This document shows positions 45,290 to 54,796 of a stretch of DNA of 64,000 nt, piece by piece (position 1 is the first letter of the stretch; every line of letters starts with the position of its first letter). The notes beneath the pieces are model-generated. The model did no database searches and had not been told where the DNA came from. It saw nothing but the letters and a program-made list of their open reading frames with translations. Source of the stretch: Pedomonas sp051304405 (lineage in GTDB: Bacteria; Pseudomonadota; Alphaproteobacteria; Sphingomonadales; Sphingomonadaceae); assembly GCF_051304405.1 (NCBI RefSeq), contig NZ_JBPPGG010000002.1, positions 62,001 through 126,000 on the forward strand, written 5' to 3'. Both the position numbers and the translations under genes were made by a program.

Positions 45290-46555
45290 ATGGGGATCCA
45301 GCCGCCAATGCCGTCCTTGCAGCCGCTCTCCACGCTCGCCACGGCGGAGCAGATTGCGCGCCTGCGTCTGATTCGCTCCGAGAATGTGGGGCCGATCGGC
45401 TTCCGGCACTTGCTGGCCCGCTATGGCTCGGCGGTCAGGGCGCTGGAGGCGCTGCCCGAGCTGGCCCGGCGCGGCGGCGGGCGGAGCCTGCGCATTTGCA
45501 GCCGGGCGGCGGCGGAGCGGGAGATGGAAGCGGTGTATGCCGCCGGGGCGGAGATGCTGTTTCTCGGCCACCCGCCCTATCCGGCGCTGCTGGCGCACAT
45601 CGAGGATGCGCCACCGGTGCTCACGGTGCAGGGGCGGGTGGCGCTGGCCGCCGGACCGGGTACTCCCTCAAGTATTGCCCCGAGTGTCGCGATTGTCGGC
45701 GCGCGCAACGCCTCGGCGGCGGGGCTGATGTTCGCCCGGCAGCTGGCGTTTGATCTGGCGGCGGCGGGAGTCGTGGTGGTCTCCGGGCTGGCGCGCGGCA
45801 TCGACACGGCGGCGCACACGGGGGCGCTGGCTGGCGGGCGCGGGCGCGGCGCTGGCAGCGGGGAGGGCAGGACCGGGGAGGGAGGCACGATCGCCGCCGT
45901 CGCCGGGGGGCTCAACGTGATCTACCCGCCGGAGAACGAGCGGTTGCAGCGGGCGATCGGCGCGGAGGGGCTGCTGGTGGCCGAGCAGCCGTGGGGCGCC
46001 GTGCCGCAGGCGCGGCACTTCCCCCGGCGCAACCGCATTATCACCGGGCTCGGCCTGGGGCTGGTGGTGGTGGAGGCGACGGCCCGGTCCGGCTCGCTCA
46101 TCTCCGCCCGGCTGGCGGGGGAGCAGGGGCGGCTGCTGATGGCGGTGCCGGGCTCGCCGCTCGAGCCGCGCGCCGAGGGGCCCAACGGCTTGATCCGGGA
46201 CGGCGCGATTCTGGTGCAGTCGGCCGCCGATGTGCTGGAAGCGCTGGAGCCGCTGGTGCGGCGGGGGGTATCCGCCCCGGAGGTGGCGTATGCGCCGCCG
46301 CTGGCCAATCTGGAGCCGGACGGGGACGCCCGCCGGGCTGTCGCCGCCCTGCTTGGCCTGGCGCCGGCAAGCGTCGACAGTCTCATCCGGGAGACGGCGT
46401 TGCCGCCCGCGGTGGTGTCGATCGTGCTGCTGGAGCTGGAGCTGGCGGGGCGGATCATGCGCCATGCGGGGAACCGGATTTCGCTGGCGCTGCCGCCCGA
46501 TCGCGCCGGTCAGGACAACCCCGCTACCGGGACCGGCTTGCGAGTCCTTATATAA
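45290..46555 (+). CDS. dprA: DNA processing protein DprA with Gly-rich loop insertion
   Basis: 421 residues. An N-terminal SAM-like helical region (EQIARLRLIRSENVGPIGFR) is followed by the extended Rossmann fold: VAIVGARNASAAGLMFARQL, VVVSGLARGIDTAAHTGAL, VIYPPENERLQ, PRRNRIITGLGLGLVVVEA and SGSLISARLAGEQGR. The C-terminal winged helix is at ~350-400. A ~15-residue Gly/Arg/Ser insertion (GRGRGAGSGEGRTGE) sits between TGAL and TIAAVAGGL. DprA loads RecA on incoming single strands. ATG at 45290; ATG at 45308 is possible. 46 bp before topA. Confidence 0.93.
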   Translation: MGIQPPMPSLQPLSTLATAEQIARLRLIRSENVGPIGFRHLLARYGSAVRALEALPELARRGGGRSLRICSRAAAEREMEAVYAAGAEMLFLGHPPYPALLAHIEDAPPVLTVQGRVALAAGPGTPSSIAPSVAIVGARNASAAGLMFARQLAFDLAAAGVVVVSGLARGIDTAAHTGALAGGRGRGAGSGEGRTGEGGTIAAVAGGLNVIYPPENERLQRAIGAEGLLVAEQPWGAVPQARHFPRRNRIITGLGLGLVVVEATARSGSLISARLAGEQGRLLMAVPGSPLEPRAEGPNGLIRDGAILVQSAADVLEALEPLVRRGVSAPEVAYAPPLANLEPDGDARRAVAALLGLAPASVDSLIRETALPPAVVSIVLLELELAGRIMRHAGNRISLALPPDRAGQDNPATGTGLRVLI

Positions 46556-46601
46556 CTGCGGTATGCGTCGCGCCCCGTAAATTCTGAAAGGACGGGCCGC
46601 C

Positions 46602-49268
46602 GTGGATGTCGTGATCGTCGAGTCGCCGGCCAAGGCAAAGACCATCAACAAGTATCTGGGGTCGAACTACAAGGTTCTGGCCTCCTACGGCCATGTGCGA
46701 GACCTGCCGGCAAAGGACGGCTCGGTAAAGCCGGCCGAGGACTTCTCCATGGTCTGGGAGGTCTCCGGCGACAAGCAGAAGCAGCTCAAGGCCATCGCGG
46801 ACGAGGTGAAGAACGCGGACCGCGTGATTCTCGCGACCGACCCTGACCGCGAGGGCGAGGCCATTTCCTGGCATCTGCTCGAAGTGCTGAAGGCCAAGCG
46901 CGCCCTGCCCAAGGGCGGCGTGCAGCGCGTCACCTTCAACGAGATCACCAAGTCGGCCGTCACCCAGGCCATGGCCAACCCGCGCGATCTGGACCGGGAG
47001 CTGATCGACGCCTACCTCGCCCGCCGGGCGCTGGACTATCTGGTGGGCTTCACCCTCTCGCCGGTGCTGTGGCGCAAGCTGCCGGGTGCGCGCTCGGCCG
47101 GGCGCGTGCAGTCGGTGGCGCTGCGCCTGATCTGCGACCGCGAGATGGAGATCGAGCGATTCGTCGCCCGCGAGTACTGGACGGTGGACGGCCTGTTCGC
47201 CACCCAGGCGGGCGAGTCCTTCTCCGCCCGGCTGGTGCTGCTGGACGGCGAGAAGCTGGACAAGTTCAGCATCACCACCGCCGAAGGGGCGGCGCTGGCC
47301 CGCCGCGCGGTGGAAGGGGCGCGGTTCCGCATCGCCTCGGTCGAGCAGAAGCCGGTCAGCCGGAATCCCTATCCGCCGTTCATCACCTCGACGCTGCAAC
47401 AGGAAGCGGCCCGCAAGCTGGGCTTCTCCGCCACCCAGACCATGCGCGTCGCCCAGCAGCTCTACGAGGGCATCTCCATCGGCGGCGAGACCACCGGCCT
47501 CATCACCTACATGCGTACGGACGGCGTCACGCTGAGCCAGGAGGCGATCAGCGGCGCGCGCGCCGTGATCGCGGAGGACTTCGGTTCCGCCTACCTGCCT
47601 GCGGCGCCGCGCACCTACCAGACCAAGGCCAAGAACGCGCAGGAGGCCCACGAGGCGATTCGCCCGACCGATCTGCGCCGCCGCCCGGACCAGGTGGCGC
47701 GGTACCTGTCGGCGGAGCAGGCCAAGCTCTACGAGCTGATCTGGAAGCGCACCATCGCCTGCCAGATGGCCAGCGCCCGCATGGAGCGCACCACCGCCGA
47801 GATCCTGTCGGAGGACGGCCGCACCGGCCTGCGCGCCACCGGCCAGGTGGTGCAGTTCCCCGGCTTCCTTGCCGTCTACGAGGAGGGCCGGGACGAGGCG
47901 CAGACCGGCGGCGGGGAGGACGACGACAACCGCCGCCTGCCCAAGCTCACCGTCGGCGAGCATCCGCTGCTCAATGACGTGAAGACCGAGCAGCACTTCA
48001 CCACGCCGCCGCCGCGCTATTCGGAAGCCTCGCTGGTGAAGAAGCTGGAGGAGCTGGGCATCGGCCGCCCGTCCACCTACGCCAGCATCCTCCAGACGCT
48101 GCGCGACCGCGCCTACGTGAAGATGGAGCGCAACCGCTTCATGCCCGAGGACAAGGGCCGGCTGCTGACCGCGTTCCTCGAGAAGTTCTTCGAGCGCTAC
48201 GTGGAGTACGACTTCACGGCGGATCTGGAAGGCCAGCTCGACCAGATCTCCTCCGGCCAGATCGACTGGAAGGACGTGCTGCGCGCCTTCTGGGCGGACT
48301 TCGAGCCCAAGACCAGGGAAATCCTGGAGCTGAAGCCCAGCGACGTCATCAGGACGCTGGACGAGTTCCTGGAGCCCTACCTGTTCGGCAACAAGGAGGG
48401 CGACCGCGACCCGCGCGCCTGCCCGGCCTGCGCCGATGGCCGCCTGTCGCTGAAGGCGGGCAAGTTCGGCGCCTTCGTCGGCTGCTCCAACTACCCCGAG
48501 TGCCGCTACACCCGGCCGTTCGGCTCGGAGGAGGCGACCGCCGGTCAAGCGGACGAGGGCCCCAGGGTGCTGGGCGTGGACCCGGCGACGGGCCAGCCGG
48601 TCACGCTGCGCTCGGGCCGGTTCGGCCCCTATGTGCAGCTGGGCGAGGAAGGGGAGGACAAGGCCAAGCCGCCGCGCGCCTCCATCCCGAAGGACGTGCC
48701 CGTCGAGACGCTCACCCTCGCGCAGGCGCTGGCGCTGCTCTCGCTGCCGCGCACGGTCGGCACCCACCCGGAGACGGGCAAGCCGATCCTCGCGTCCATC
48801 GGCCGGTTCGGGCCCTACCTGCTGCACGACGGCAAGTATGCCCGCCTCAAGAGCACCGAGGAGGTGCTCACCATGGGCATGAACCAGGCCGTCGCCACCC
48901 TGGCCGATGCCGCCAATCGGGGCGGGCGCGGGGAACGCAAGGCCGCCGCCGCGCTTAAGGAACTGGGAGCACACCCGGAGTCCGGCGCGGCAGTGAAGAT
49001 CATGGATGGACGCTACGGCCCCTATGTAACCGACGGCGCGGTGAACGCCACCCTGCCGAAGGGCGTGTCGCCCGATGCGCTCTCCCTCGAGCAGGCGGTG
49101 GAGCTGCTGGCGGCCAAGGCCGCCAAGGGTCCGGCCAGGAAGCCGGCCCGCAAGGCGGCGGCGAAGAAGCCGGCCACTCCGAAGGCGGCTTCCGCGAAGA
49201 AGACCGCCGCGAAGAAGGCTCCAGCGAAGAAAACGGCGGCCAAGACGCCGCCCGGGACAGAGGCGTGA
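46602..49268 (+). CDS. topA: DNA topoisomerase I
   Basis: 888 residues from a GTG at 46602 (DVVIVESPAKAKTINKYLG). TOPRIM acids are in ATDPDREGEAISWHL; the active-site Tyr is in GLITYMRTDGVTLS. After the core come one Cys4 zinc finger (CPACADGRLSLKAGKFGAF...C-X5-C) and Toprim C-terminal repeats (SGRFGPYVQLGEE, IGRFGPYLLHDGKYA, MDGRYGPYVTDG). The tail (~855-888) is Lys/Ala-rich like histone H1, typical of this class. It relaxes negative supercoils. The stop overlaps the rnr GTG (GTGA). Confidence 0.97.
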   Translation: MDVVIVESPAKAKTINKYLGSNYKVLASYGHVRDLPAKDGSVKPAEDFSMVWEVSGDKQKQLKAIADEVKNADRVILATDPDREGEAISWHLLEVLKAKRALPKGGVQRVTFNEITKSAVTQAMANPRDLDRELIDAYLARRALDYLVGFTLSPVLWRKLPGARSAGRVQSVALRLICDREMEIERFVAREYWTVDGLFATQAGESFSARLVLLDGEKLDKFSITTAEGAALARRAVEGARFRIASVEQKPVSRNPYPPFITSTLQQEAARKLGFSATQTMRVAQQLYEGISIGGETTGLITYMRTDGVTLSQEAISGARAVIAEDFGSAYLPAAPRTYQTKAKNAQEAHEAIRPTDLRRRPDQVARYLSAEQAKLYELIWKRTIACQMASARMERTTAEILSEDGRTGLRATGQVVQFPGFLAVYEEGRDEAQTGGGEDDDNRRLPKLTVGEHPLLNDVKTEQHFTTPPPRYSEASLVKKLEELGIGRPSTYASILQTLRDRAYVKMERNRFMPEDKGRLLTAFLEKFFERYVEYDFTADLEGQLDQISSGQIDWKDVLRAFWADFEPKTREILELKPSDVIRTLDEFLEPYLFGNKEGDRDPRACPACADGRLSLKAGKFGAFVGCSNYPECRYTRPFGSEEATAGQADEGPRVLGVDPATGQPVTLRSGRFGPYVQLGEEGEDKAKPPRASIPKDVPVETLTLAQALALLSLPRTVGTHPETGKPILASIGRFGPYLLHDGKYARLKSTEEVLTMGMNQAVATLADAANRGGRGERKAAAALKELGAHPESGAAVKIMDGRYGPYVTDGAVNATLPKGVSPDALSLEQAVELLAAKAAKGPARKPARKAAAKKPATPKAASAKKTAAKKAPAKKTAAKTPPGTEA

Positions 49269-51529
49269 CGCGGTTGAAAAAGCGGCAGGAAGCCGGGTTG
49301 CCGACCCGGGACGAAGTTGTTGCCTTCATCAAGGACAGCCCGGTTGCGGTTGGCAAACGCGAAATCGCGCGCGCCTTCGGCCTGTCGGGCGCGGAGAAGA
49401 TCGGCCTCAAGGCCCTGCTCAAGGAGCTGGAGATCGAGGGCGTGATCGAGCGGGCGGCGGGGCGCACCTACCATGTGGGCGGCCAGCTGCCCAAGGTAGC
49501 CGCCATCAAGATCACCAAGGTCACGGCCGATGGCGACATCTTCGGCGAGCCCGAGGTGTGGGAGCACCCCGGCAAGCCGCCCGCCGTCAAGATCGTGGAG
49601 CGGGGCCGCCGGGCCAGCCTCGGCGTTGGCGACCGCTGTGTCGTGCGCATCGAGACGCGCGGCGACGGGCGCTTCCGTGGCCATGTGCTGAAGCGGCTGG
49701 AGCGCAAGATCGAGAACGTGCTCGGCGTCGTCCGCCGCTCGGGGCGCGAGTGGCGGCTGGAGGTGGCGGACAAGCGCCTGCGCGCCGAATTCCTCGTGCC
49801 GCCCGATCATCTGAACGGGGCGGAGCATGGCGAGCTGGTGCTGGCCGAGCCGATGGGCCGGGGCCGCCCGCTCGGGCTGCAACCGGTCAAGGTGATCGAG
49901 CGGCTGGGCGACCCGTTCGCGCCCAAGTCGTTCTCGCTCATCGCCATTCACCAGAAGGGCATCCCGACGGAGTTCTCGGACGCGGCGATCGCGCAGGCGG
50001 AGGCCTCCTCCCGGCAGGATCTGGGCGAGCGGGAAGACCTGCGGCACATCCCGTTCCTCGTCATCGACCCTGTCGACGCGCGGGACCACGACGACGCCAT
50101 CTGGGCCGAGCCGGACGACGACCCCCGCAACAAGGACGGCTGGACGCTGGGCGTTGCCATCGCGGACGTGAGCTACTTCGTCCGCCCCGGCAGCGCGCTC
50201 GACCAGGACGCGCGGGAGCGGGGCAACTCGGTCTACTTCCCGGACCGGGTGGTGCCCATGCTGCCCCATGCGCTCTCGAGCGGGGCCTGCTCGCTCACCT
50301 CAGACGCGGACAAGGCGGCGCTGGTGTGCCTGATGAAGGTGAGCGCCACCGGCCAGATCCGGAGCTGGCGCTTCACGCGCGCGCTCATCCGCTGCGCGGT
50401 CAACCTCTCCTACGAGCAGGCGCAGGGCGCCATCGACGGCAACGCCGACGCCCACACCGCCCCGCACCTCAAGGGGCTGTGGAACCTGTGGGGCGGCTGG
50501 GGGGCGCTGAAGGCGGCGCGGGACGCGCGCGAGCCGCTCGACCTTGACCTGCCAGAGAAGCGGGTGATCCTCGATGACCGGGGGCGGATCGTCGAGATCA
50601 GGACGCGCGAGCGCTTCGATGCCCACCGGGTGGTCGAGGACTACATGATCGCGGCCAACGTCGCCGCCGCCAAGGAGCTGGAGAAGCACCACGCCTCGGG
50701 CGTCGTCGGCGTCTACCGCATCCACGAGCCGCCGACCCAGGAGAAGCTGGTCTCGCTGAAGGACTATCTGGAAAGCCTGGAGATCAACCTGGCGCTGGGG
50801 CAGGTGGTGAGCCCGGCGGTGTTCAACCGCGTTCTGGAGCGCACCAAGGAGGAGCCGTTCGCCGAGCAGATCGCCGAGCAGATCCTGCGCACCCAGACCC
50901 AGGCCTATTACGGCACCGAGAGCGTGGGCCACTTCGGCCTAGCGCTCACCTCCTACGCCCACTTCACCTCGCCGATCCGCCGCTATGCGGACCTGATGGT
51001 CCACCGCGCGCTGGTCCGGGCGCTGGGGCTGGGGGAGGGCGGTATCACCGACGAGCAGGTGAAGCATCTGGCCGCCACCGCCGAGCACATCTCCATGACC
51101 GAGCGGCGGGCAATGGAGGCGGAGCGGGACACGGTGGACCGCTACATCGCGGCCTACCTTTCGGAGCGCATCGGCGAGACCTTCCCCGGCCGGGTGACGG
51201 GCGTGGCCAAGTTCGGCCTGTTCGTCACCATCGAGGGGCTGGGCGGCGACGGGCTCATTCCCATCTCGACGCTGGGCGACGAGCGCTTCCACTTCGACGA
51301 GGCCAGCCGGCGGCTGGAGGGCGGCTGGACCGGCGCCAGCTTCTTCCTCGGCCAGAAGCTGACGATCCGGCTGGTGGAGGCCAATCCGGTGACGGGCGGC
51401 ATGCGCTTCGAGCTGGTGGAAAAGCCGGAGGGCGAGGGCCCAACCGGCGCGAGGGCGCGGCCACGGCCCCGTCCGGCCGACCGCGGGCGGCGGCGCACAG
51501 GCGGCGGCCGCAACCGTCGGCCGGTATAA
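49265..51529 (+). CDS. rnr: Ribonuclease R
   Basis: 754 residues from the GTG at 49265, overlapping topA by four bases. N-terminal winged helix (PTRDEVVAFIKDSPVAVGKR), cold-shock domains, then the RNB nuclease core with its metal Asp cluster in FLVIDPVDARDHDDAIWAE and the segment HFTSPIRRYADLMVHRAL. The S1 domain is GRVTGVAKFGLFVTIEGLGG, and the C-terminus is Arg-rich (RPRPRPADRGRRRTGGG). It degrades structured RNA 3' to 5'. topA-rnr coupling is common in alphaproteobacteria. Confidence 0.97.
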   Translation: MTRLKKRQEAGLPTRDEVVAFIKDSPVAVGKREIARAFGLSGAEKIGLKALLKELEIEGVIERAAGRTYHVGGQLPKVAAIKITKVTADGDIFGEPEVWEHPGKPPAVKIVERGRRASLGVGDRCVVRIETRGDGRFRGHVLKRLERKIENVLGVVRRSGREWRLEVADKRLRAEFLVPPDHLNGAEHGELVLAEPMGRGRPLGLQPVKVIERLGDPFAPKSFSLIAIHQKGIPTEFSDAAIAQAEASSRQDLGEREDLRHIPFLVIDPVDARDHDDAIWAEPDDDPRNKDGWTLGVAIADVSYFVRPGSALDQDARERGNSVYFPDRVVPMLPHALSSGACSLTSDADKAALVCLMKVSATGQIRSWRFTRALIRCAVNLSYEQAQGAIDGNADAHTAPHLKGLWNLWGGWGALKAARDAREPLDLDLPEKRVILDDRGRIVEIRTRERFDAHRVVEDYMIAANVAAAKELEKHHASGVVGVYRIHEPPTQEKLVSLKDYLESLEINLALGQVVSPAVFNRVLERTKEEPFAEQIAEQILRTQTQAYYGTESVGHFGLALTSYAHFTSPIRRYADLMVHRALVRALGLGEGGITDEQVKHLAATAEHISMTERRAMEAERDTVDRYIAAYLSERIGETFPGRVTGVAKFGLFVTIEGLGGDGLIPISTLGDERFHFDEASRRLEGGWTGASFFLGQKLTIRLVEANPVTGGMRFELVEKPEGEGPTGARARPRPRPADRGRRRTGGGRNRRPV

Positions 51530-51605
51530 AAGTAACGTTTCGCCGATCGCCAGGATTGAGAACGATGCGGCCTCGTGCCAATGAAGGCGCCCCAAGGAGG
51601 CGTGT

Positions 51606-52535
51606 GTGAAACAGGACAAGCTGCTGACAGCGACGGAGGTTCCGGGCGGTGCGGTGGGTGCCGTGACCTACTCCGTGCTCATCCCCTGCTACAACGAACA
51701 GGGCGCGATCCGCAGCACCATCGAGACGGTGGTGGCGGCGTGCGAGGCCACCTTGCCCGCAGGCAGTTTCGAGGTGCTGGTCATTGACGACGGCTCGTCT
51801 GACGCCTCGGCGGCGGTCATCGAGGCGGTCAAGGAGACGGACCCGCGGGTGCATCTGATCCGCCACCGCAAGAACATCGGCTACGGCGCCGCGCTCAAGA
51901 CCGGCCTGCGCGCCGCGCGGGGCGAATGGGTAGCCATCACGGACGCGGACGGCACCTATCCCAACCAGCGCATGGGCGAGCTGTTCTCTCTCCCGGACGC
52001 GGACATGGTGGTGGGCGCGCGCATTGGCGACGGCGTGGTCTATTCCAAGCTCCGCGCCATTCCGAAGATCTTCCTGCGCCGCTACGCCCAGTGGATCACG
52101 GGCACGCACATCCCCGACATCAATTCGGGGTTCCGCGCCTTCCGGGCGGACATCGCGCGGCGCTACATCCACCTCTATCCCGACGGCTTCAGCTTCACCA
52201 CCACCATCACCATCGCCATGCTGATGGAAGGGCGGGAGGTGATCTACGAGCCGATTTCCTATACGCCGCGCATCGGCAAGTCGAAGATCAAGCCGATCCG
52301 TGACACCCTGCGATTCGTCGCCACCATTGCCCGCACCGGCATGTTCTTCGCGCCCCTCAAGGTGCTGAAGCCGTTCATGCTGTTCTTCTGGGCCGCCTTC
52401 TTCGTCAGCGCCGTCTACGACACCTTCTGGCTGAGCGACCTGACGGAGAAGACCACCTCAAGCCTGCTGCTGGCGCTGAATATCACCGTCCTCGGCCTGC
52501 TGGCGGATCTGATCGACCGGCGCACCCGGCCATGA
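51606..52535 (+). CDS. gtrB: GtrB-like family 2 glycosyltransferase with C-terminal membrane helices
   Basis: 309 residues from a GTG with AGGAGG upstream. GT-A fold: YSVLIPCYNEQGAIRSTIET, then VLVIDDGSSDASAAVI and the DxD-like ITDADGTYP. The last ~80 residues hold two membrane helices (FMLFFWAAFFVSAVYDTFW, SLLLALNITVLGLLADLI). This is the polyprenyl-phosphate glycosyltransferase layout (GtrB, ArnC, DPM1), moving a sugar from a nucleotide donor to undecaprenyl phosphate. Overlaps the GtrA gene by 4 bp. Confidence 0.9.
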   Translation: MKQDKLLTATEVPGGAVGAVTYSVLIPCYNEQGAIRSTIETVVAACEATLPAGSFEVLVIDDGSSDASAAVIEAVKETDPRVHLIRHRKNIGYGAALKTGLRAARGEWVAITDADGTYPNQRMGELFSLPDADMVVGARIGDGVVYSKLRAIPKIFLRRYAQWITGTHIPDINSGFRAFRADIARRYIHLYPDGFSFTTTITIAMLMEGREVIYEPISYTPRIGKSKIKPIRDTLRFVATIARTGMFFAPLKVLKPFMLFFWAAFFVSAVYDTFWLSDLTEKTTSSLLLALNITVLGLLADLIDRRTRP

Positions 52536-52942
52536 GGGTTCCGTCCGCACTCGCGCCGCACCTGCGCCCGTTCGCCAAATACGCGGCAACGGGGATGTTC
52601 TCGGGCGGCCTCGGCATCGTGCTCACCTTCCTCTTCACGGAAGTGGCCGGGTTCGATCCGCGCATCAGCTACGGCTGCACCCTGGCCGTGCTGGTGCTGG
52701 TGAACTTCCTCATCGGGCGGCACATCATCTTCGATGCCGCCGGGCACCGGGCCGGCGGCCAGTTCCTGCGCTTCATCGCCACCTCCGGCACCGCCCGGCT
52801 GCTGGAGTGGAGCCTGTTCAACCTGCTCGTCAGCCAGACCGGCGTGCATTACCTGCTTGCGGTCGTTGGCGTTCTGGGCACATCGTTTTGCGTGAAATAC
52901 TTTGTCTACCGGCGGCTCGTCTTTGGAAAAACCGCATCCTGA
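52532..52942 (+). CDS. gtrA: GtrA-like flippase family protein
   Basis: 136 residues with four predicted membrane helices (KYAATGMFSGGLGIVLTFLF, YGCTLAVLVLVNFLIGRHII, ARLLEWSLFNLLV, LLAVVGVLGTSFCVKYFVY). The KYAATG start and the final VKYFVYRRLVF are GtrA-family features. GtrA is thought to flip the undecaprenyl-linked sugar to the periplasmic side. Its ATG overlaps the GT2 stop (ATGA), and its end overlaps the next gene. Confidence 0.88.
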   Translation: MRVPSALAPHLRPFAKYAATGMFSGGLGIVLTFLFTEVAGFDPRISYGCTLAVLVLVNFLIGRHIIFDAAGHRAGGQFLRFIATSGTARLLEWSLFNLLVSQTGVHYLLAVVGVLGTSFCVKYFVYRRLVFGKTAS

Positions 52943-54584
52943 TCTCACCGACACCCTGAGCGCACGGCACTGGGGCTGGCTGCCGCTGGCCGCCGCCGTC
53001 GTGATCGGCCTCGTGTGGCTGATCCTGGCGTTCGGCCAGGCCGATGCGGTGCAGGACGACGTGCGTCAGCACGTGGCCTGGCTGGAGGCGATGCGCGACC
53101 CGGAGCTGTTCCGGGGGGACTTCATCGCCAGCTTCTTCGTCTCCAGCAACACGCCATTGTTCAAGAGCTTCTACTGGCTGCCCGCGCAGGCGGGCATCTC
53201 GCCGCTGGTCATGGCCAAGCTCTATCCCGTGGCCCTGACCCTGCTCACCGCCTGGCTGGCCTGGCGCTTCTTCCTGACGACGGGCATCGGCGGGCTGGCG
53301 GCGGCGCTGGGCGCGGTGCTGTTCGTGCAGGGCATCTGGGCGAGCGACGACATCGCCAGCGCGACGGCGCGGGCCTTCTCCTGGCCCATGCTCCTGGCGG
53401 TGCTGGTGTGCTGGCGGGAGCGGCGCTTCCTTCCCGGGGCGGGACTGGGCGTCGTGCTGGCGCTCACCTATCCCTCGGCGGCGGTGTTCGCGGGGGCGAT
53501 GATCGGCCTGGCCCACCTGCCGGACCTGCGGGGACGCCCCGCGTGGCCCGAGCTGCGGCAGCGCTGGGCGGGCCCGGCCCTCATCATCGCCGGCATGGCG
53601 GCGGGCGCGGTGTTCCTGCTGGCCACGGGCACGGCCAAGGGCATGGTGAGCCTGGCCGAGGCCCGGGCCATGGTGGAGTTCGGCCCCAAGGGGCGCACCA
53701 GCTTCTTCGGCAAGGGCCCGCTTTCCTACTGGCTGTTCTCCAAACGCTCCGGCGCGATGCCGGAGACGGCGCTGCGCCATGCGGTCCTCGTGGTCGCGGC
53801 GGTGGCGGCCCTGGTGACCTGGCGGCGGCTGCCGGGGACGCTGAAACACATGGTGCTGGCGGCGGCGCTCGCCGGGTTCCTGCTGTGGGCGGCGGCGCAC
53901 CTGCTGCTGTTCCGGCTCTACCTGCCGGCACGCTTTCCGCTCATGGGCCTGCGCCTTGCCCTGGCCCTGCTGGCGGGGGCGGGGCTGGCGGCGTGGCTGC
54001 TGCACCTGGGCGAGCGGACGCGCCGGGCGGCGGTCGCGGCGCTGCTCGCGGTGCCGCTGCTGGCGCTGGCGGTGCCGCTCAAGGCGCTCAACCTCATCAA
54101 CCTGCCGGATGCGCCCACCCTCATGCAGGCGCTGCGGAGCGCGCCGAAGGACGCGCTGGTGGCCGGGTTCAGCCCCGACCTCGACAACATCCCCTCCGAC
54201 GTGCAGCGCCGGGTGCTGACGGCCCGCGAGTTCCATCTGCCCTACAACCGGGCCTATGTGCGGGAGATGCGGGCCCGGCTGGGCGACACGGCGCAGGCGG
54301 TATTCGCCGACGGGCCGGAGGGCGTGCGCGTGCTGGCGGCGCGCTACGGCGTCACCCACCTGCTCATCGACCGCGTGGAGGTGACGCCCGAGGGCGTCGC
54401 GCACAGCTGGTGGCGGCCCATCCTGGCGCAGGAAGGCCGCCTGCCGGCGTGCTCGGCCGAGGCGTGCCGGGTGTGGGCGCTGGAGCCGGAGCAGCGCCGG
54501 TGCGTGGTGGCGGAGGACAGGCAGCAGACGCTGCTCTCGGTCGCCTGCCTCGTCATCGACGATTCCCGGCCGCAGGGGGAGTGA
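52902..54584 (+). CDS. Polytopic membrane protein, probable GT-C-type transferase
   Basis: 560 residues from a TTG at 52902 inside the end of gtrA; the start is uncertain. About ten membrane helices up to residue ~400, then a soluble ~150-residue domain. After the first helix comes QADAVQDDVRQHVAWLEAM, acids placed like the catalytic loop of GT-C enzymes, followed by RDPELFRGDFIASFF. With gtrB and gtrA upstream this matches the variable third member (GtrC-like) that attaches the sugar to a surface glycan. Named family not recognised. Confidence 0.75.
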   Translation: MSTGGSSLEKPHPDLTDTLSARHWGWLPLAAAVVIGLVWLILAFGQADAVQDDVRQHVAWLEAMRDPELFRGDFIASFFVSSNTPLFKSFYWLPAQAGISPLVMAKLYPVALTLLTAWLAWRFFLTTGIGGLAAALGAVLFVQGIWASDDIASATARAFSWPMLLAVLVCWRERRFLPGAGLGVVLALTYPSAAVFAGAMIGLAHLPDLRGRPAWPELRQRWAGPALIIAGMAAGAVFLLATGTAKGMVSLAEARAMVEFGPKGRTSFFGKGPLSYWLFSKRSGAMPETALRHAVLVVAAVAALVTWRRLPGTLKHMVLAAALAGFLLWAAAHLLLFRLYLPARFPLMGLRLALALLAGAGLAAWLLHLGERTRRAAVAALLAVPLLALAVPLKALNLINLPDAPTLMQALRSAPKDALVAGFSPDLDNIPSDVQRRVLTAREFHLPYNRAYVREMRARLGDTAQAVFADGPEGVRVLAARYGVTHLLIDRVEVTPEGVAHSWWRPILAQEGRLPACSAEACRVWALEPEQRRCVVAEDRQQTLLSVACLVIDDSRPQGE

Positions 54585-54700
54585 CGGCCGCCCCGGCGTT
54601 CCGGCGCCCCGGCGTTCGGGGGGCGCGCCTGAATGACAGGTTCCGGCCGCCCCTGTCGGGCCAGGGTGCCGTTTCGGTGAACAAAGGACGACTGGCAGCC

Positions 54701-54729
54701 TTGACTTGAGGTTCCGCATGGGGCATAGG
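54701..54729 (+). promoter_or_regulatory. Possible sigma-70 promoter of rpmG
   Basis: TTGACT (54701-54706), 17-bp spacer, CATAGG (54724-54729), about 68 bp before the rpmG start codon. Confidence 0.5.
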
Positions 54730-54796
54730 CGGCCACCTGATTTGCAGGGCGGCGCATGGCGTGCGCGAGTGCCCCTGAGTCCTGAGGAACGAAGCC

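Noticed and set aside
46548..48974. An 808-codon open frame antisense to topA, and similar long frames opposite the oligopeptidase (56201-59056) and ETF-QO (62005-63960)
   Set aside because: All lie wholly opposite well-supported genes and show shadow codon patterns.
54585..54700. Twice repeated GCCCCGGCGTTC after the GT-C-like gene
   Set aside because: Short, GC-rich and found once as a pair; not clearly part of the hairpin family.
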